From the NCBI RefSeq assembly GCF_012044895.1, contig NZ_CP050695.1:464501-528500 (forward strand): a stretch of DNA of 64,000 nucleotides. The letters run 5' to 3'. Both the position numbers and the translations under genes were made by a program. The notes under the pieces were generated by a model. It saw nothing but the letters and a program-made list of their open reading frames with translations. It ran no database searches and was not told where the DNA came from. The DNA is from Aquisalimonas sp. 2447 (lineage in GTDB: Bacteria; Pseudomonadota; Gammaproteobacteria; Nitrococcales; Aquisalimonadaceae). Positions 36,387-45,669 of the stretch are shown one piece after another (position 1 is the first letter of the stretch; each line of letters starts with the position of its first letter).

Positions 36387-37523
36387 ATGAGTGCCAATAT
36401 CTCGACCATGAACGGTAGTACCGGCGGTCTGCGGCAGCGTTTTGCCGCCTTCCGCGACGGCTACCCGCATTTCTTCGTGCTGGGGCTGATGGTGGGCGTC
36501 ATGCTCCTGCTTGCCCTGGTGCCGTATCGCACCGTGGCCGGACCCTGGCTGGAAGCCGGTGAAGAGGTGCCGGCGCTGCTGCAACTATTCCGCCTGGGCT
36601 TCACCACCTGGTTCACGCTCACCGTCAGCGGCATGGCCATGGGGCTGATGATCTTCATCATGTCATCGGGCATGACACTGACCTTCGGCCTCATGAGCGT
36701 GCTCAACCTGGGGCACGGTGGCTTCATCTCCTTTGGCGCATTCTGTGGCGCCACGGTGGTGGCCTATCTGTCCCACTGGGGCGGTAGCGGCAGCCTGATG
36801 CTGACCACTGGTGTGCTGATCCTGGCGTTCTTCTACGCCATGCTGATCACCGGTGCCCTGGGCATATTCTTCGAGCGCGTGGTGATCCGTCCAGTGTATG
36901 GCGACCACCTCAAGCAGATCCTGGTGACCATCGGCGGTGCCATCATTCTCATGGAGCTGATCCACGTTATCTGGGGGCCCACGGACCTGCCGGTGCCGCG
37001 GCCGGATCTCCTGCGTGGCGCGGTGATCTTCCATGACGGCGTGCCGCTGATCGGCGGTGCCGCCATCGAGATCTATCGCCTGATGGCGGTGATCGTCGGT
37101 CTGATCCTGTATGCACTGATGCAGCTCACTATCAGCAGGACCAAGGTGGGTGTGCTCATCCGCGCCGGTGTGGAGAGCACCGAGATGGTGGAAGTGCAGG
37201 GCTACCGGATTCGCATGCTGTTTCTCGCCGTGTTCGTGGTGGGTTCCGCACTGGCCGGGCTGGGCGGCGCCATGTGGGGCATGTATGAGCAGATCGTCAA
37301 TGCCCACATGGGTGAGCACCTGATGATCATGGTCATCGTGGTGATCATTACCGGTGGCCTGGGTTCCATTACCGGCTGCTTCTACGCCGCCATTCTGGTG
37401 GGCCTGATCAACCTCTATGTCGGCTACCTGGAGCCACGCCTGGCGGGTATCGCCACCGTAGGGCTGATGGTCGCCGTGCTCATGTGGCGGCCCCAGGGGC
37501 TGATCCCGGTACTCCGGCATTAA
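36387..37523 (+). CDS. livH: Liv-type ABC transporter permease (LivH)
   Basis: A 378-residue membrane protein with about eight helices. It carries the permease segments GMTLTFGLMSVLNLGHGGFISFGAF and, late in the protein, GLGGAMWGMYEQIVNAHMGEHLMIM. It is longer than E. coli LivH because of an extra N-terminal helix (residues about 32-47). It forms the translocation pore with LivM. Confidence 0.92.
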   Translation: MSANISTMNGSTGGLRQRFAAFRDGYPHFFVLGLMVGVMLLLALVPYRTVAGPWLEAGEEVPALLQLFRLGFTTWFTLTVSGMAMGLMIFIMSSGMTLTFGLMSVLNLGHGGFISFGAFCGATVVAYLSHWGGSGSLMLTTGVLILAFFYAMLITGALGIFFERVVIRPVYGDHLKQILVTIGGAIILMELIHVIWGPTDLPVPRPDLLRGAVIFHDGVPLIGGAAIEIYRLMAVIVGLILYALMQLTISRTKVGVLIRAGVESTEMVEVQGYRIRMLFLAVFVVGSALAGLGGAMWGMYEQIVNAHMGEHLMIMVIVVIITGGLGSITGCFYAAILVGLINLYVGYLEPRLAGIATVGLMVAVLMWRPQGLIPVLRH

Positions 37524-37530
37524 GGGAACA

Positions 37531-38751
37531 ATGACAATGATGCACTCGATTCTTTCCGGCGATTTCCCGCGCAGTCGCGTCCTCACGGGTCTGTTGATCG
37601 CCATCTTCATCGGACTGGCCCTGGGGCCGTTCCTGTTCGGTGGCACGGTGGCGTTCCGCACCATGGGGCTGATCTGCGTGTTCATCATCGTGGTGGCGTC
37701 CTATGACCTGATGCTGGGCTACACCCACGTGGTCTCCTTCGCCCACCTGATGTTCTTCGGCTTCGGCGCCTACGGCGTGGCCATGGCGCTGGATGCCATG
37801 GGCTCGAACTTCACCGCCATTTTTGTCGGGCTGGGTGCCAGCCTGGCGCTGTCGGTGGTGGTGGCGCTATTGCTGGGGCTTCTGTCCCTGCGGGTGAAGG
37901 CGATCTTCTTCGCCCTGGTGACCCTGGCCATCGCCTTCGCCTTCATGGTGCTGGTGAACCAGCTGTACTTCATCACCGGCGGCGAGGACGGCATGCGCGT
38001 GGCGGTGCCCCGGGAACTGGGGCCGGCCTTCCGCATGGATGACACCTGGTCCGGGTTCTCCCTGGTGGGCTGGCTCTGGGGCGTGATTACCAATCCGATG
38101 GCCGTGGCCGAAGTGAGCCGCGAGGCCTTCTTCGACGTGCGCATGAACGGCCGGCTGTTGATGTACTACGTCACCTTCGTGTTGGCCACGGGGCTGTTCC
38201 TGTTCATGCTGCGCCTGGTGAACTCGCCCTTCGGCAAGGTGCTACTGGCCATTCGTGAGAACGAATTCCGCGCCGAGGCGCTGGGCTATCGCACCGTCTT
38301 CTACCGTACCGCGGTGGTGGTGATTGCCTCCATGCTGGCCACCGTCGGCGGCGTACTGTTCGCCCTGGTAACGCGCTACATCACGCCCGAGGCCACCCTG
38401 GACTTCGAACTGGCGGTGTTCGTGCTGCTGATGTGCGTGATCGGCGGCATGGGCACGCTGTACGGGTCCGTGGTCGGGACGACGGTGTTCCTGATTGCCC
38501 AGAACTATCTCCAGGACCTGCTGGGCGGTGTCTCCGGCTGGATGGAGGCCATGCCGCTGCTCCACTATGTGGCGGGCCTGTTCGGATCGGATCGCTGGCT
38601 GCTGTGGTTCGGCGTGCTGTTCGTGCTCAGCGTCTACTTCTTCCCCACTGGCATCGTCGGTCAGCTGCGTACCTGGGCCGCCGAGCGGCAGCAGCGTGGT
38701 CACCAGGGCACCGCCATCGGTGACGAGGGAGTCGCAGAGCGGGGGAGTTGA
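37531..38751 (+). CDS. livM: Liv-type ABC transporter permease (LivM)
   Basis: A 406-residue permease with about ten membrane helices: YDLMLGYTHVVSFAHLMFFGFGAYGVAM, LRVKAIFFALVTLAIAFAFMVLVNQ and the coupling-helix region IRENEFRAEALGYRTVFYR. It is the last gene of the five-gene operon (binding protein, G, F, H, M). A GC-rich hairpin just past the stop may end the transcript. Confidence 0.92.
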   Translation: MTMMHSILSGDFPRSRVLTGLLIAIFIGLALGPFLFGGTVAFRTMGLICVFIIVVASYDLMLGYTHVVSFAHLMFFGFGAYGVAMALDAMGSNFTAIFVGLGASLALSVVVALLLGLLSLRVKAIFFALVTLAIAFAFMVLVNQLYFITGGEDGMRVAVPRELGPAFRMDDTWSGFSLVGWLWGVITNPMAVAEVSREAFFDVRMNGRLLMYYVTFVLATGLFLFMLRLVNSPFGKVLLAIRENEFRAEALGYRTVFYRTAVVVIASMLATVGGVLFALVTRYITPEATLDFELAVFVLLMCVIGGMGTLYGSVVGTTVFLIAQNYLQDLLGGVSGWMEAMPLLHYVAGLFGSDRWLLWFGVLFVLSVYFFPTGIVGQLRTWAAERQQRGHQGTAIGDEGVAERGS

Positions 38752-38761
38752 GGACCACTGA

Positions 38762-38791
38762 CCGGGGGCGTGTCGTCTTCACTGCCCCCGG
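38762..38791. terminator. Hairpin between convergent livM and the patatin gene
   Basis: CCGGGGGC (38762-38769) pairs with GCCCCCGG (38784-38791) across a 14-base loop. It lies just past the livM stop and overlaps the last codons of the opposing gene. No U-run follows, so function as an intrinsic terminator is uncertain. Confidence 0.4.
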
Positions 38792-39831
38792 GTCTTGTGC
38801 GCGCCCATGGAACTGCGGCGGCCCAGGTGGCCGCCGCTTTCCTGCAGCCAGGCGTCAGCATGTTCGCGGCCGAGATCGCGCAGGTGGCAGAGAAAGTGCC
38901 AGTCCGGGTTGATGCGGCTGTTACGGCCCATCTCGCTGGTGGCACTCCCCGTGTCGATGTCATGCAGGCGGTGCCGGCGCCAGAGCAGTCCCGAGGGAAC
39001 CGCCGCCGCCCCCTGTCGTAGCATGCCGAGGAATTCCAGTTCCCGCGCCAGGTTGGCGTTGAAGGCGATCTCGTTGGCGCGATCGACGATGTCCGGCAGC
39101 GATGTAGGCAGATCCGGTCGTTCCGGCGGTGTCAGCTGCACCAGCAGCAGGTCGTGGGCCCGGCATTCCAGAAACAGCGGCCAGAGTGCCGGGTTGGCGG
39201 TATAACCACCGTCCCAGTAGTGCTCGCCATCGATTTCGATGGCGTGGAACAGCAGCGGCAGGCAAGCCGAGGCGGCAACAGCCCGGGCCGTGATCTCTTG
39301 GCGACGGAACAGGCGTGCACTGCCGGTGCGCACGTGTGTGGCGGACACGAACAGCTGCAGTCGGTCGTCATGGCGCAGGCGCTCGAAATCCACGCTCTCT
39401 TCCAGCACCTGGATCATCGGATTGAAGCCGCCCGGGTTGAGCTGGTACGGCGAGGCCATCCGGCTCAGGCTGTTGACCAGCATAAAGCCCGGTGACCAGT
39501 CCCGGTTCCACCCATGCAGCAGATAGTCCAGAGGCGTGGTCTGCAGCGGCCCCATTTGCGCCTGGTCGCTGACCCGGCGCCAGAGCTGCTCAAGGCTGTC
39601 GCGGGCGCCCTGACGCCCAGCGGCGAGAAAGCCGCTGGCAAAGGCCACGGCGTTGACCGCGCCGGCACTGGCACCGCTGATGCCGTCGTAGTTGATGCGC
39701 CGCTCCTCAAGCAGACGATCCAGCACGCCCCAGGTGAAAGCCCCGTGGCTGCCGCCGCCCTGCAGCGCCAGATTCAGGCGCACCCGCGGCGCGCCCAGCA
39801 CCCGGTCGCGGACGCCGGCTAGCCAGCCCAT
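38779..39831 (-). CDS. Patatin-like phospholipase
   Basis: A 350-residue soluble lipase-fold protein: oxyanion loop LALQGGGSHGAFTWG, nucleophile elbow GISGASAGAVNA with catalytic Ser, and the Asp of the dyad in YWDGGYTANPAL. Bacterial relatives hydrolyse phospholipids or other acyl esters, and some act on storage-granule surfaces. The final 40 residues are basic. It is a monocistronic gene, convergent with livM and divergent from the cNMP-HDOD gene. Confidence 0.88.
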   Translation of the reverse strand: MGWLAGVRDRVLGAPRVRLNLALQGGGSHGAFTWGVLDRLLEERRINYDGISGASAGAVNAVAFASGFLAAGRQGARDSLEQLWRRVSDQAQMGPLQTTPLDYLLHGWNRDWSPGFMLVNSLSRMASPYQLNPGGFNPMIQVLEESVDFERLRHDDRLQLFVSATHVRTGSARLFRRQEITARAVAASACLPLLFHAIEIDGEHYWDGGYTANPALWPLFLECRAHDLLLVQLTPPERPDLPTSLPDIVDRANEIAFNANLARELEFLGMLRQGAAAVPSGLLWRRHRLHDIDTGSATSEMGRNSRINPDWHFLCHLRDLGREHADAWLQESGGHLGRRSSMGAHKTRGQ

Positions 39832-39943
39832 GGGGGCCCCGCGGTCATCAGGATTTCCCGGCCCTGTGAGCTAGGTCGCACTCGTGCTGATCCTCCGTGT
39901 GCTAGCGTGCGAGAGAACTGTCAGGGAACCATAACACGCGATC

Positions 39944-41182
39944 ATGGCTGCAATCGGGACTGAAGTGCTGGAAACGCTGGTACCCCTCCGGGATCTCCCC
40001 GAAGAGGCGGTGAGGGAGCTCGTGGACGTGGTCGAGCTCGAGGACCACGCGGCACGCAGCGTCATCTTCCGCCAGGGCGGTGATGACGGCTGGACACGTT
40101 ACGTTCTCTCCGGCGCCGTTGTCCTGGTGGACGACGACGGCAACCGCCGCACCTTCACCGGCACCGGTAATGCCGGGGTGTACCCGGAGCCTCTGGCGCT
40201 GGGGGGGCCTTTTCCGCACAACGCCGTGGCCAGCACCGACGTGCGCCTGATCCGGTTGCCGCGGCAGCGGGTGAACGAAGTCATGGCCGCTTCCCGTCTG
40301 CCGGACTACGACGTGGGTGAGGTCAGTCCGCAGAGTGGTGATGCTGGTGAGGGGCTGTTCTACCAGCTGTTCGAGGATCTCATGGGAGATCGACTGGATC
40401 TGCCCAGCATGCCCGACATGGCCATCAAGGTCCGCGAGGCCATCGAGGAGCACGAGGCTGGCGCGGGTGAGCTGGCGCGGATCATCCAGGCGGACCCGGC
40501 CCTCGCCGCGCGGTTGATCCAGACGGCGAACAGCGCCGCCTTCGGCGGCCAGACGCCGGTGGATTCCCTGGCGCCGGCGATAACGCGGCTGGGGTTGCGC
40601 ACCACCCGCGAGGTGGTGGTTGCCGTGGCGCTGAAATCGGTGTTCCAGTCATCGCACCCGCTGCTCAATCAGCGCATGACCGAACTGTGGATGCACAGCG
40701 CCCTGGTGGCGGCCATCTCCCAGGTGATGGCGCAGCGCCTGCGCGGTTTCGACTCCGGGCGTGCCCTGCTGGCCGGCCTGGTCCATGATATCGGCGTCAT
40801 TCCCATGCTCACCAACGCCGGCGACTACCCGGAGCTTGCCAACAACCCGATGCTGCTGCAGCAGACCATTGCCGCCTATCGCGGCCAGGTGGGGGCGATG
40901 ATCCTGCGGCGCTGGAACTTCCCGGACGACATGGTCAACGTGCCGCTGGCGGCCGAGGAGTGGCATCGGCAGGCAGATGCAGCCGACTACGCCGATCTGG
41001 TGATGCTGGCGCAGTTGCAGGCGCTGAGTGAGGAGCCCATGGCCGAGGTGCCGGGGCTCAGCGAAACCTCCGCATACCACCGTCTCGGTCTGGAGAAGCT
41101 CGGCGTCACCGAAGGTGCCTCCATCATTGCCGAGGCCCGGGAGGAGATCGCCGAGGCGCAGAAAATCCTGCTGGGGCACTGA
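39944..41182 (+). CDS. Cyclic-nucleotide-binding-like plus HDOD signalling protein
   Basis: A 412-residue protein. Residues 10-115 form a cNMP-binding-type beta-roll (VETLVPLRDLPEEAVRELVDVV, RSVIFRQGGDDGWTRYVLSGAVVL), and residues about 150-345 an HDOD domain (LPSMPDMAIKVREAIE, DPALAARLIQTANSAAFGG, ALLAGLVHDIGVIPML). HDOD proteins are non-catalytic relatives of HD phosphodiesterases used in signalling. The fusion suggests regulation by a nucleotide or by redox, but ligand residues are not evident. The ribosome-binding site is weak. Confidence 0.85.
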   Translation: MAAIGTEVLETLVPLRDLPEEAVRELVDVVELEDHAARSVIFRQGGDDGWTRYVLSGAVVLVDDDGNRRTFTGTGNAGVYPEPLALGGPFPHNAVASTDVRLIRLPRQRVNEVMAASRLPDYDVGEVSPQSGDAGEGLFYQLFEDLMGDRLDLPSMPDMAIKVREAIEEHEAGAGELARIIQADPALAARLIQTANSAAFGGQTPVDSLAPAITRLGLRTTREVVVAVALKSVFQSSHPLLNQRMTELWMHSALVAAISQVMAQRLRGFDSGRALLAGLVHDIGVIPMLTNAGDYPELANNPMLLQQTIAAYRGQVGAMILRRWNFPDDMVNVPLAAEEWHRQADAADYADLVMLAQLQALSEEPMAEVPGLSETSAYHRLGLEKLGVTEGASIIAEAREEIAEAQKILLGH

Positions 41183-41186
41183 GCTA

Positions 41187-41213
41187 TTGCCCCGCCAGGT
41201 GGTGGCGGGGCAA
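41187..41213. terminator. Bidirectional terminator-like hairpin
   Basis: TTGCCCCGCC (41187-41196) and its exact complement GGCGGGGCAA (41204-41213) with a 7-base loop lie between the convergent cNMP-HDOD and fadD genes. Confidence 0.65.
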
Positions 41214-41222
41214 CAGGGCCCG

Positions 41223-42962
41223 TCAGCCCTCGTCGTTGAGGACCTGATTGCGCAGGTCCTTGCGCAGAATCTTGCCCACGGGGGTCTTGGGCAGCTCGTC
41301 GGCGAAGCGTACTTCCTTGGGGACCTTGTAAGCGGTCAGATTCTTGCGCGCGAACTCGATCACGTCCTCTTCCTTGAGCTCCTTGTTGCGCGTGACCACA
41401 TAGGCACGCACCGTCTCGCCGCCGGCCTCCTGGTTGGGGATGCCGATGACCGCGGCTTCGTCGATGTCCGGGTGTTCGCTGAGGACTTCTTCGACCTCGT
41501 TCGGATAGACGTTGAAGCCGCTGACATCAATCATGTCCTTCTTGCGGTCGACGATGCGGAAGAAGCCGTCCGGGTCCATGGCGGCCATGTCGCCGGTGCG
41601 GAAAAAGTCGTCCTTGAGCACCGCGTCGGTCTCCTCCGGCTTGTTCCAGTATCCCTGGAACACCTGCGGACCCTTCACCGCCAGTTCGCCGACCTCGCCC
41701 GCGGGCACCGGGTTCCACTCCTCGTCGATGATCCGCACGATGGTGCCCGGCACCGGCAGGCCGATGGTGCCCAGGCGGTTCTCGCCAGTGGGCTGGTTGG
41801 TGCTCACCACCGGGCTGGTCTCGGACAGGCCGTAACCCTCAACCGGTTGCACCCCCGTGCAGGCCTTCCACTCGTCGGCCACCGACTGGTGCAGCGCCGT
41901 GCCCCCGGAGACGGTCTGCCGCAGGGCGGGCGGATTCGACTTGAACCAGGGTTCGTTGGCAAGCGCGTGGAAGAGCACGTTGACGCCGGCGAACTGGGTG
42001 ATCTCGAACTTCTCGAACGCCTTCTGCAGGTTGCTCGGTGGCCGCGGCGAGGGGCAGAGCACGTTGCGGCAGCCGTTGTAGTAGAAGCCCATCAGGTTAT
42101 TGGTGAAGGCGAAGATGTGATACAGCGGCAGGGCCGTGAGCACCGTCTCCTTGCCCGGCTCGATCACTGGCTTGGAGACGGCATTGACCTGCGCCAGGTT
42201 GGCCAGAAGGTTGCCGTGGGTGAGCATCGCCCCCTTGGCCGGACCGGTGGTGCCGCCGGTGTACTGCAGCGCAGCCAGGTCGTCCGGGCCGCGCCGGACC
42301 GGATCCTCCAGCTTGGAGACGTGCGCCTTGCCGCGGGACAGCGCTTCCTTGATGGGGGTGACCTCGCCCGTGGGCTGAGGGACCATCTTCTTGAGCTTCA
42401 TCACCGTGTTGATGAGCAGCCGCCGTGGCCCCGGGAAGAACTCGGCGGCGCCGGCCATGATGACGTGGGAGACGTCGGTGCCGGCGGTGGCGTCCTTGAT
42501 GTTGTGCCCGAACAGGTTGAACATCAGCAACGCCCGCGCGCCACTGTCCTTGAGCTGGTGGTTGGTCTCCCGCGGTGTATACAGCGGATTGACGTTGACC
42601 AGGACCAGGCCTGCCTTGAGGATACCGAACACGGCCACCGGGTATGACTGGCAGTTGGGCAGTTGCACGGCCACACGCTCCCCCGGCTCCAGGCCGAGTT
42701 CGAAGCGCAGATAGGCGGCGAACTGGTCCGAGTACACATCCGCTTCGCGGAAGGTCATCTCACCGTGCAGGCCGTTGTCCAGGCAGGTGACGAAGGCGGT
42801 GTTGTCGCCGTTCTCCTTGGCCACGCGCCGGATGAGGTCGGCGAGGTTGCGATCCGGGAGCGGGTTGAAATCCTTGTCCACGCCCTCGCCATAGGAAGCG
42901 AGCCACGGCTGACTGTCGTAGGCTTGGGCAGGGTTCTGTGTGGTGTCGTTCATGGTCTCCAT
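41223..42962 (-). CDS. fadD: Long-chain fatty acid-CoA ligase
   Basis: A 579-residue AMP-forming acyl-CoA synthetase of FadD type. The P-loop-like motif YTGGTTGPAKGAML, the motif VEGYGLSETSPVV, the hinge region (DGFFRIVDRKKDMIDVSGFNVYPNEVEEVL) and the catalytic Lys near the C-terminus (LPKTPVGKILRKDLR) are all present. It activates fatty acids for beta-oxidation or lipid synthesis. It is monocistronic, divergent from pabB. Confidence 0.92.
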   Translation of the reverse strand: METMNDTTQNPAQAYDSQPWLASYGEGVDKDFNPLPDRNLADLIRRVAKENGDNTAFVTCLDNGLHGEMTFREADVYSDQFAAYLRFELGLEPGERVAVQLPNCQSYPVAVFGILKAGLVLVNVNPLYTPRETNHQLKDSGARALLMFNLFGHNIKDATAGTDVSHVIMAGAAEFFPGPRRLLINTVMKLKKMVPQPTGEVTPIKEALSRGKAHVSKLEDPVRRGPDDLAALQYTGGTTGPAKGAMLTHGNLLANLAQVNAVSKPVIEPGKETVLTALPLYHIFAFTNNLMGFYYNGCRNVLCPSPRPPSNLQKAFEKFEITQFAGVNVLFHALANEPWFKSNPPALRQTVSGGTALHQSVADEWKACTGVQPVEGYGLSETSPVVSTNQPTGENRLGTIGLPVPGTIVRIIDEEWNPVPAGEVGELAVKGPQVFQGYWNKPEETDAVLKDDFFRTGDMAAMDPDGFFRIVDRKKDMIDVSGFNVYPNEVEEVLSEHPDIDEAAVIGIPNQEAGGETVRAYVVTRNKELKEEDVIEFARKNLTAYKVPKEVRFADELPKTPVGKILRKDLRNQVLNDEG

Positions 42963-43238
42963 CCTCGCTGGTTCTGTTCTTCAACGGGCGGCGTGTTCTA
43001 TGCTTCCCGCGCACTGTCCCCGGGCCGCCGCGCTCCTGAGCGATAACCATACCGACAGGACTGTATTGTTGCCAGTATGCGCCACCCTGGTAGAGGCTGG
43101 CGCAGTGTCGCCGGCCGAGACAGATTCGCAACCAGTCAGGATGAAACATTACCAGGACATGTCGCAACCTCTGTTGAACGGGAAAACGCCGCAAATGCAA
43201 CTGTCTTCGGTCCACGACGCATTACCGGGCGGACCTCC

Positions 43239-44618
43239 GTGACCGTGCCGCTGCTGCACGATCTGCCCTATCCATCCGATCCCGCGGCACTGTTTCAGCG
43301 ACTCCGGGATCTCGCCGGGGCCGTCTGGCTTGACAGCGGCGGCCCGGGCGCCCAGGCGCGCTTCGACGTCATGGCGGCCTTGCCGACGCGTGTATTGCTG
43401 CAGGAGGCGGGGTGCATCTGGCGACAGGAGCACGGGGTCTGGGAGGAGATCGGCGGTGATCCCTGGGATGCCATCAGGGAGTTGCTGGGCGAGCCCGTAC
43501 CGTCGGTGGACGGGTTGCCGTTCAGCGGTGGCGCGCTGGGGTACTTCGGCTACGATCTCGGGCACGCCGACGTGGTCGGTCGGCATGATCCGCGCCCCGG
43601 CGATGGCATGCCCGAACTGTGGCTAGGCTTTTATGACTGCGTGGTCGTACTGGACCATGTTGACTGTCGCGCCCGCCTGGTGGAGCGCCCCGGAGGCAAG
43701 GCCGCGGCAACGGCCATGCTCTCGCGACTTTGGGACAACGCCCTGCAGGAGTCAGCGGAGCGGTTCCGCGCCGGGCCGCTGCGGGAAGAGCCCGGGCGTG
43801 ACGGTTACGGGCGCGCCTTCCGTGCAGTGAAGCAGTATCTGCGTGATGGTGACTGTTACCAGGTGAACCTGGCGCGCGCGTTCCGCTGCAGCTACACCGG
43901 CGACCCCTGGGATGCCTATCGCCGCCTGCGGCGCTGGAGCCCCGCGCCGCACGGAGCATGGCTCAGTCTGCCGGACGGGCGCGCCGTACTCAGCCTGTCC
44001 CCTGAGCGGTTTCTGGCGTTGGCGGGCGGTCGTGTGGAGACCCGGCCCATCAAGGGAACGCGCCCGCGCGGCGCCGATCCGGATGGGGATCGCCGGCTGG
44101 CCGCCGAGCTTCAGGCCAGCAACAAGGACCGGGCAGAGAACGTGATGATCGTGGACCTGCTGCGCAACGACCTGGGGCGGGTGTGCCGCACCGGGAGTGT
44201 GCGCGTGCCGCGCCTGTTCGGCGTCGAAACCTTTGCCAGCGTCCATCACATGGTCAGCGTGGTGGAGGGCCTTCTGCGCCCCGGAGAGGACGCCGTTTCC
44301 CTGCTGCGCGCATGCTTCCCCGGCGGCTCCATCACCGGGGCACCGAAGAAGCGGGCCATGGAGATCATCGCCGAGTTGGAGCCGACGCGTCGCGGCCCGT
44401 ACTGTGGTGCCATCGGCTACATCGGTTACGACGGCGCCATGGATACCAGCATTACCATCCGCACGGCGGTGTGCCAGGGTGGCGTGATGACCTATCGCGC
44501 AGGCGGTGGCCTGGTGATGGATTCAGAAGAGCAGGCCGAATACCAGGAAACCCGGGACAAGGCCCACGCCTTCCTGCGGCTCGCCAGTGAGGGCGAGGCG
44601 GACGGCCGACGGGATTGA
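43239..44618 (+). CDS. pabB: Aminodeoxychorismate synthase component I
   Basis: A 459-residue chorismate-utilising enzyme making 4-amino-4-deoxychorismate for folate. GGALGYFGYDL, the catalytic segment PIKGTRPRG (the Lys distinguishes PabB from anthranilate synthase, which has PIAGT), RAENVMIVDLLRNDLGRV and FPGGSITGAPKKRAMEII are seen. The GTG at 43239 gives the normal family N-terminus (TVPLLHDLPYPSD); longer upstream reading adds non-conserved sequence. No pabA gene is adjacent. Confidence 0.9.
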   Translation: MTVPLLHDLPYPSDPAALFQRLRDLAGAVWLDSGGPGAQARFDVMAALPTRVLLQEAGCIWRQEHGVWEEIGGDPWDAIRELLGEPVPSVDGLPFSGGALGYFGYDLGHADVVGRHDPRPGDGMPELWLGFYDCVVVLDHVDCRARLVERPGGKAAATAMLSRLWDNALQESAERFRAGPLREEPGRDGYGRAFRAVKQYLRDGDCYQVNLARAFRCSYTGDPWDAYRRLRRWSPAPHGAWLSLPDGRAVLSLSPERFLALAGGRVETRPIKGTRPRGADPDGDRRLAAELQASNKDRAENVMIVDLLRNDLGRVCRTGSVRVPRLFGVETFASVHHMVSVVEGLLRPGEDAVSLLRACFPGGSITGAPKKRAMEIIAELEPTRRGPYCGAIGYIGYDGAMDTSITIRTAVCQGGVMTYRAGGGLVMDSEEQAEYQETRDKAHAFLRLASEGEADGRRD

Positions 44619-44647
44619 GCGGCCGCGCCGTTGGCATCCGTCGGGGC

Positions 44648-45466
44648 TCAGTCGGCGAGCAGTCCTGCCAGCGCCACTGTCTCCTCGTGCTCACGGCGGC
44701 AAGCGCTGGCCACGCGGGTCAGGGCGGCGGCATCCAGGCCACGGTCCTGGAGCGCCGGCGGTACCGGGGCATCGAAGCCTGTATCCGCCCAGTTGGCAGC
44801 GTTACGCAGCAGCCCCAGAAGGCCGGGTTCCCGGGCTGCGTCCGGTGTTCCCATGGCCTCGACGAGGGCGCAGACCGACACCGGCAGTTCCCACTCGCGC
44901 AGCAGCATGCCGCCCGCCTGATGGTGATCGACATCCAGTTCGGCGCGGATCAGGGCTGCCAGCCCGGCGTCGGGCTGGCGCTGGCGTGCTGCGAAGACGG
45001 TGTCGAGCTCGCGGGGAAAGCCGTGCGCCAGCAGCAGGATCCCAATGGAGTGCAGCAGCCCCGCGAGTTGTGCGGGGGCGGGGTCCAGAGCGGCGGCCTG
45101 GGCCAGCCGTCCACTTGCTCCGGCGGTGGCGATGGCGTGCTGCCAGTATCGCGCCGGCTCAAAACCGGGGCAGCGCGACGCGTCGAACTGGTTGCGCAGC
45201 AGAATGGAGGTGACCAGCACACGCAGGCGGTTAAGTCCCAGCCGCATCACGGCCTCGTCAAGGCCGCTGATGCTGCCCTGGCCGGAGTAGAACGCGCTGT
45301 TGGCCGTGGAGACAATGCGCGCGGCCAGTGATGGCTCGCGGCCCAGAGTGTGCGCGAGGCTGGCGACATCCGCTTCCTCGGCGTTGACCTGGAGCAGGAT
45401 CTCGTGACTGACGTAAGGCAGCGACGGCAGCGCTGCGGCCTCTAGCATGTTCGGCCGATGGCCCAT
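44648..45466 (-). CDS. HDOD domain protein
   Basis: A 272-residue protein consisting of one HDOD domain: LPSLPYVSHEILLQVN, REPSLAARIVSTANSAFYSG, AVMRLGLNRLRVLVTSILLRN, AGLLHSIGILLLAHGFP and the later helix DVDHHQAGGMLLREW. Usually such proteins sit in signalling pathways without their own catalysis. The ATG at 45466 has AGGA upstream; a TTG nine codons earlier is possible. It is the second HDOD protein within 6 kb. Confidence 0.85.
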   Translation of the reverse strand: MGHRPNMLEAAALPSLPYVSHEILLQVNAEEADVASLAHTLGREPSLAARIVSTANSAFYSGQGSISGLDEAVMRLGLNRLRVLVTSILLRNQFDASRCPGFEPARYWQHAIATAGASGRLAQAAALDPAPAQLAGLLHSIGILLLAHGFPRELDTVFAARQRQPDAGLAALIRAELDVDHHQAGGMLLREWELPVSVCALVEAMGTPDAAREPGLLGLLRNAANWADTGFDAPVPPALQDRGLDAAALTRVASACRREHEETVALAGLLAD

Positions 45467-45669
45467 GGGCTGTCCTGGTGTTCTGGAACTCAAGTTCGTT
45501 GCATTGCGAGCGCCTGTGCCGCACCGGCTTGAGCGTCACAGGGAGTATACTGGTGCAAGGGTCGGTTCCGCGCAACGCCCTGACGGGTTGTCGCCCTCCG
45601 GCCTGGCGCGCACAATCCGGTGACCATGCGACGCATTGGTCCTGACAACACAGAGTCCTGGAGGTGAGT

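Noticed and set aside
43141..43242. 33-codon frame upstream of pabB, possible leader peptide
   Set aside because: No Trp or aromatic attenuator run, no terminator hairpin behind it and only weak initiation signals.
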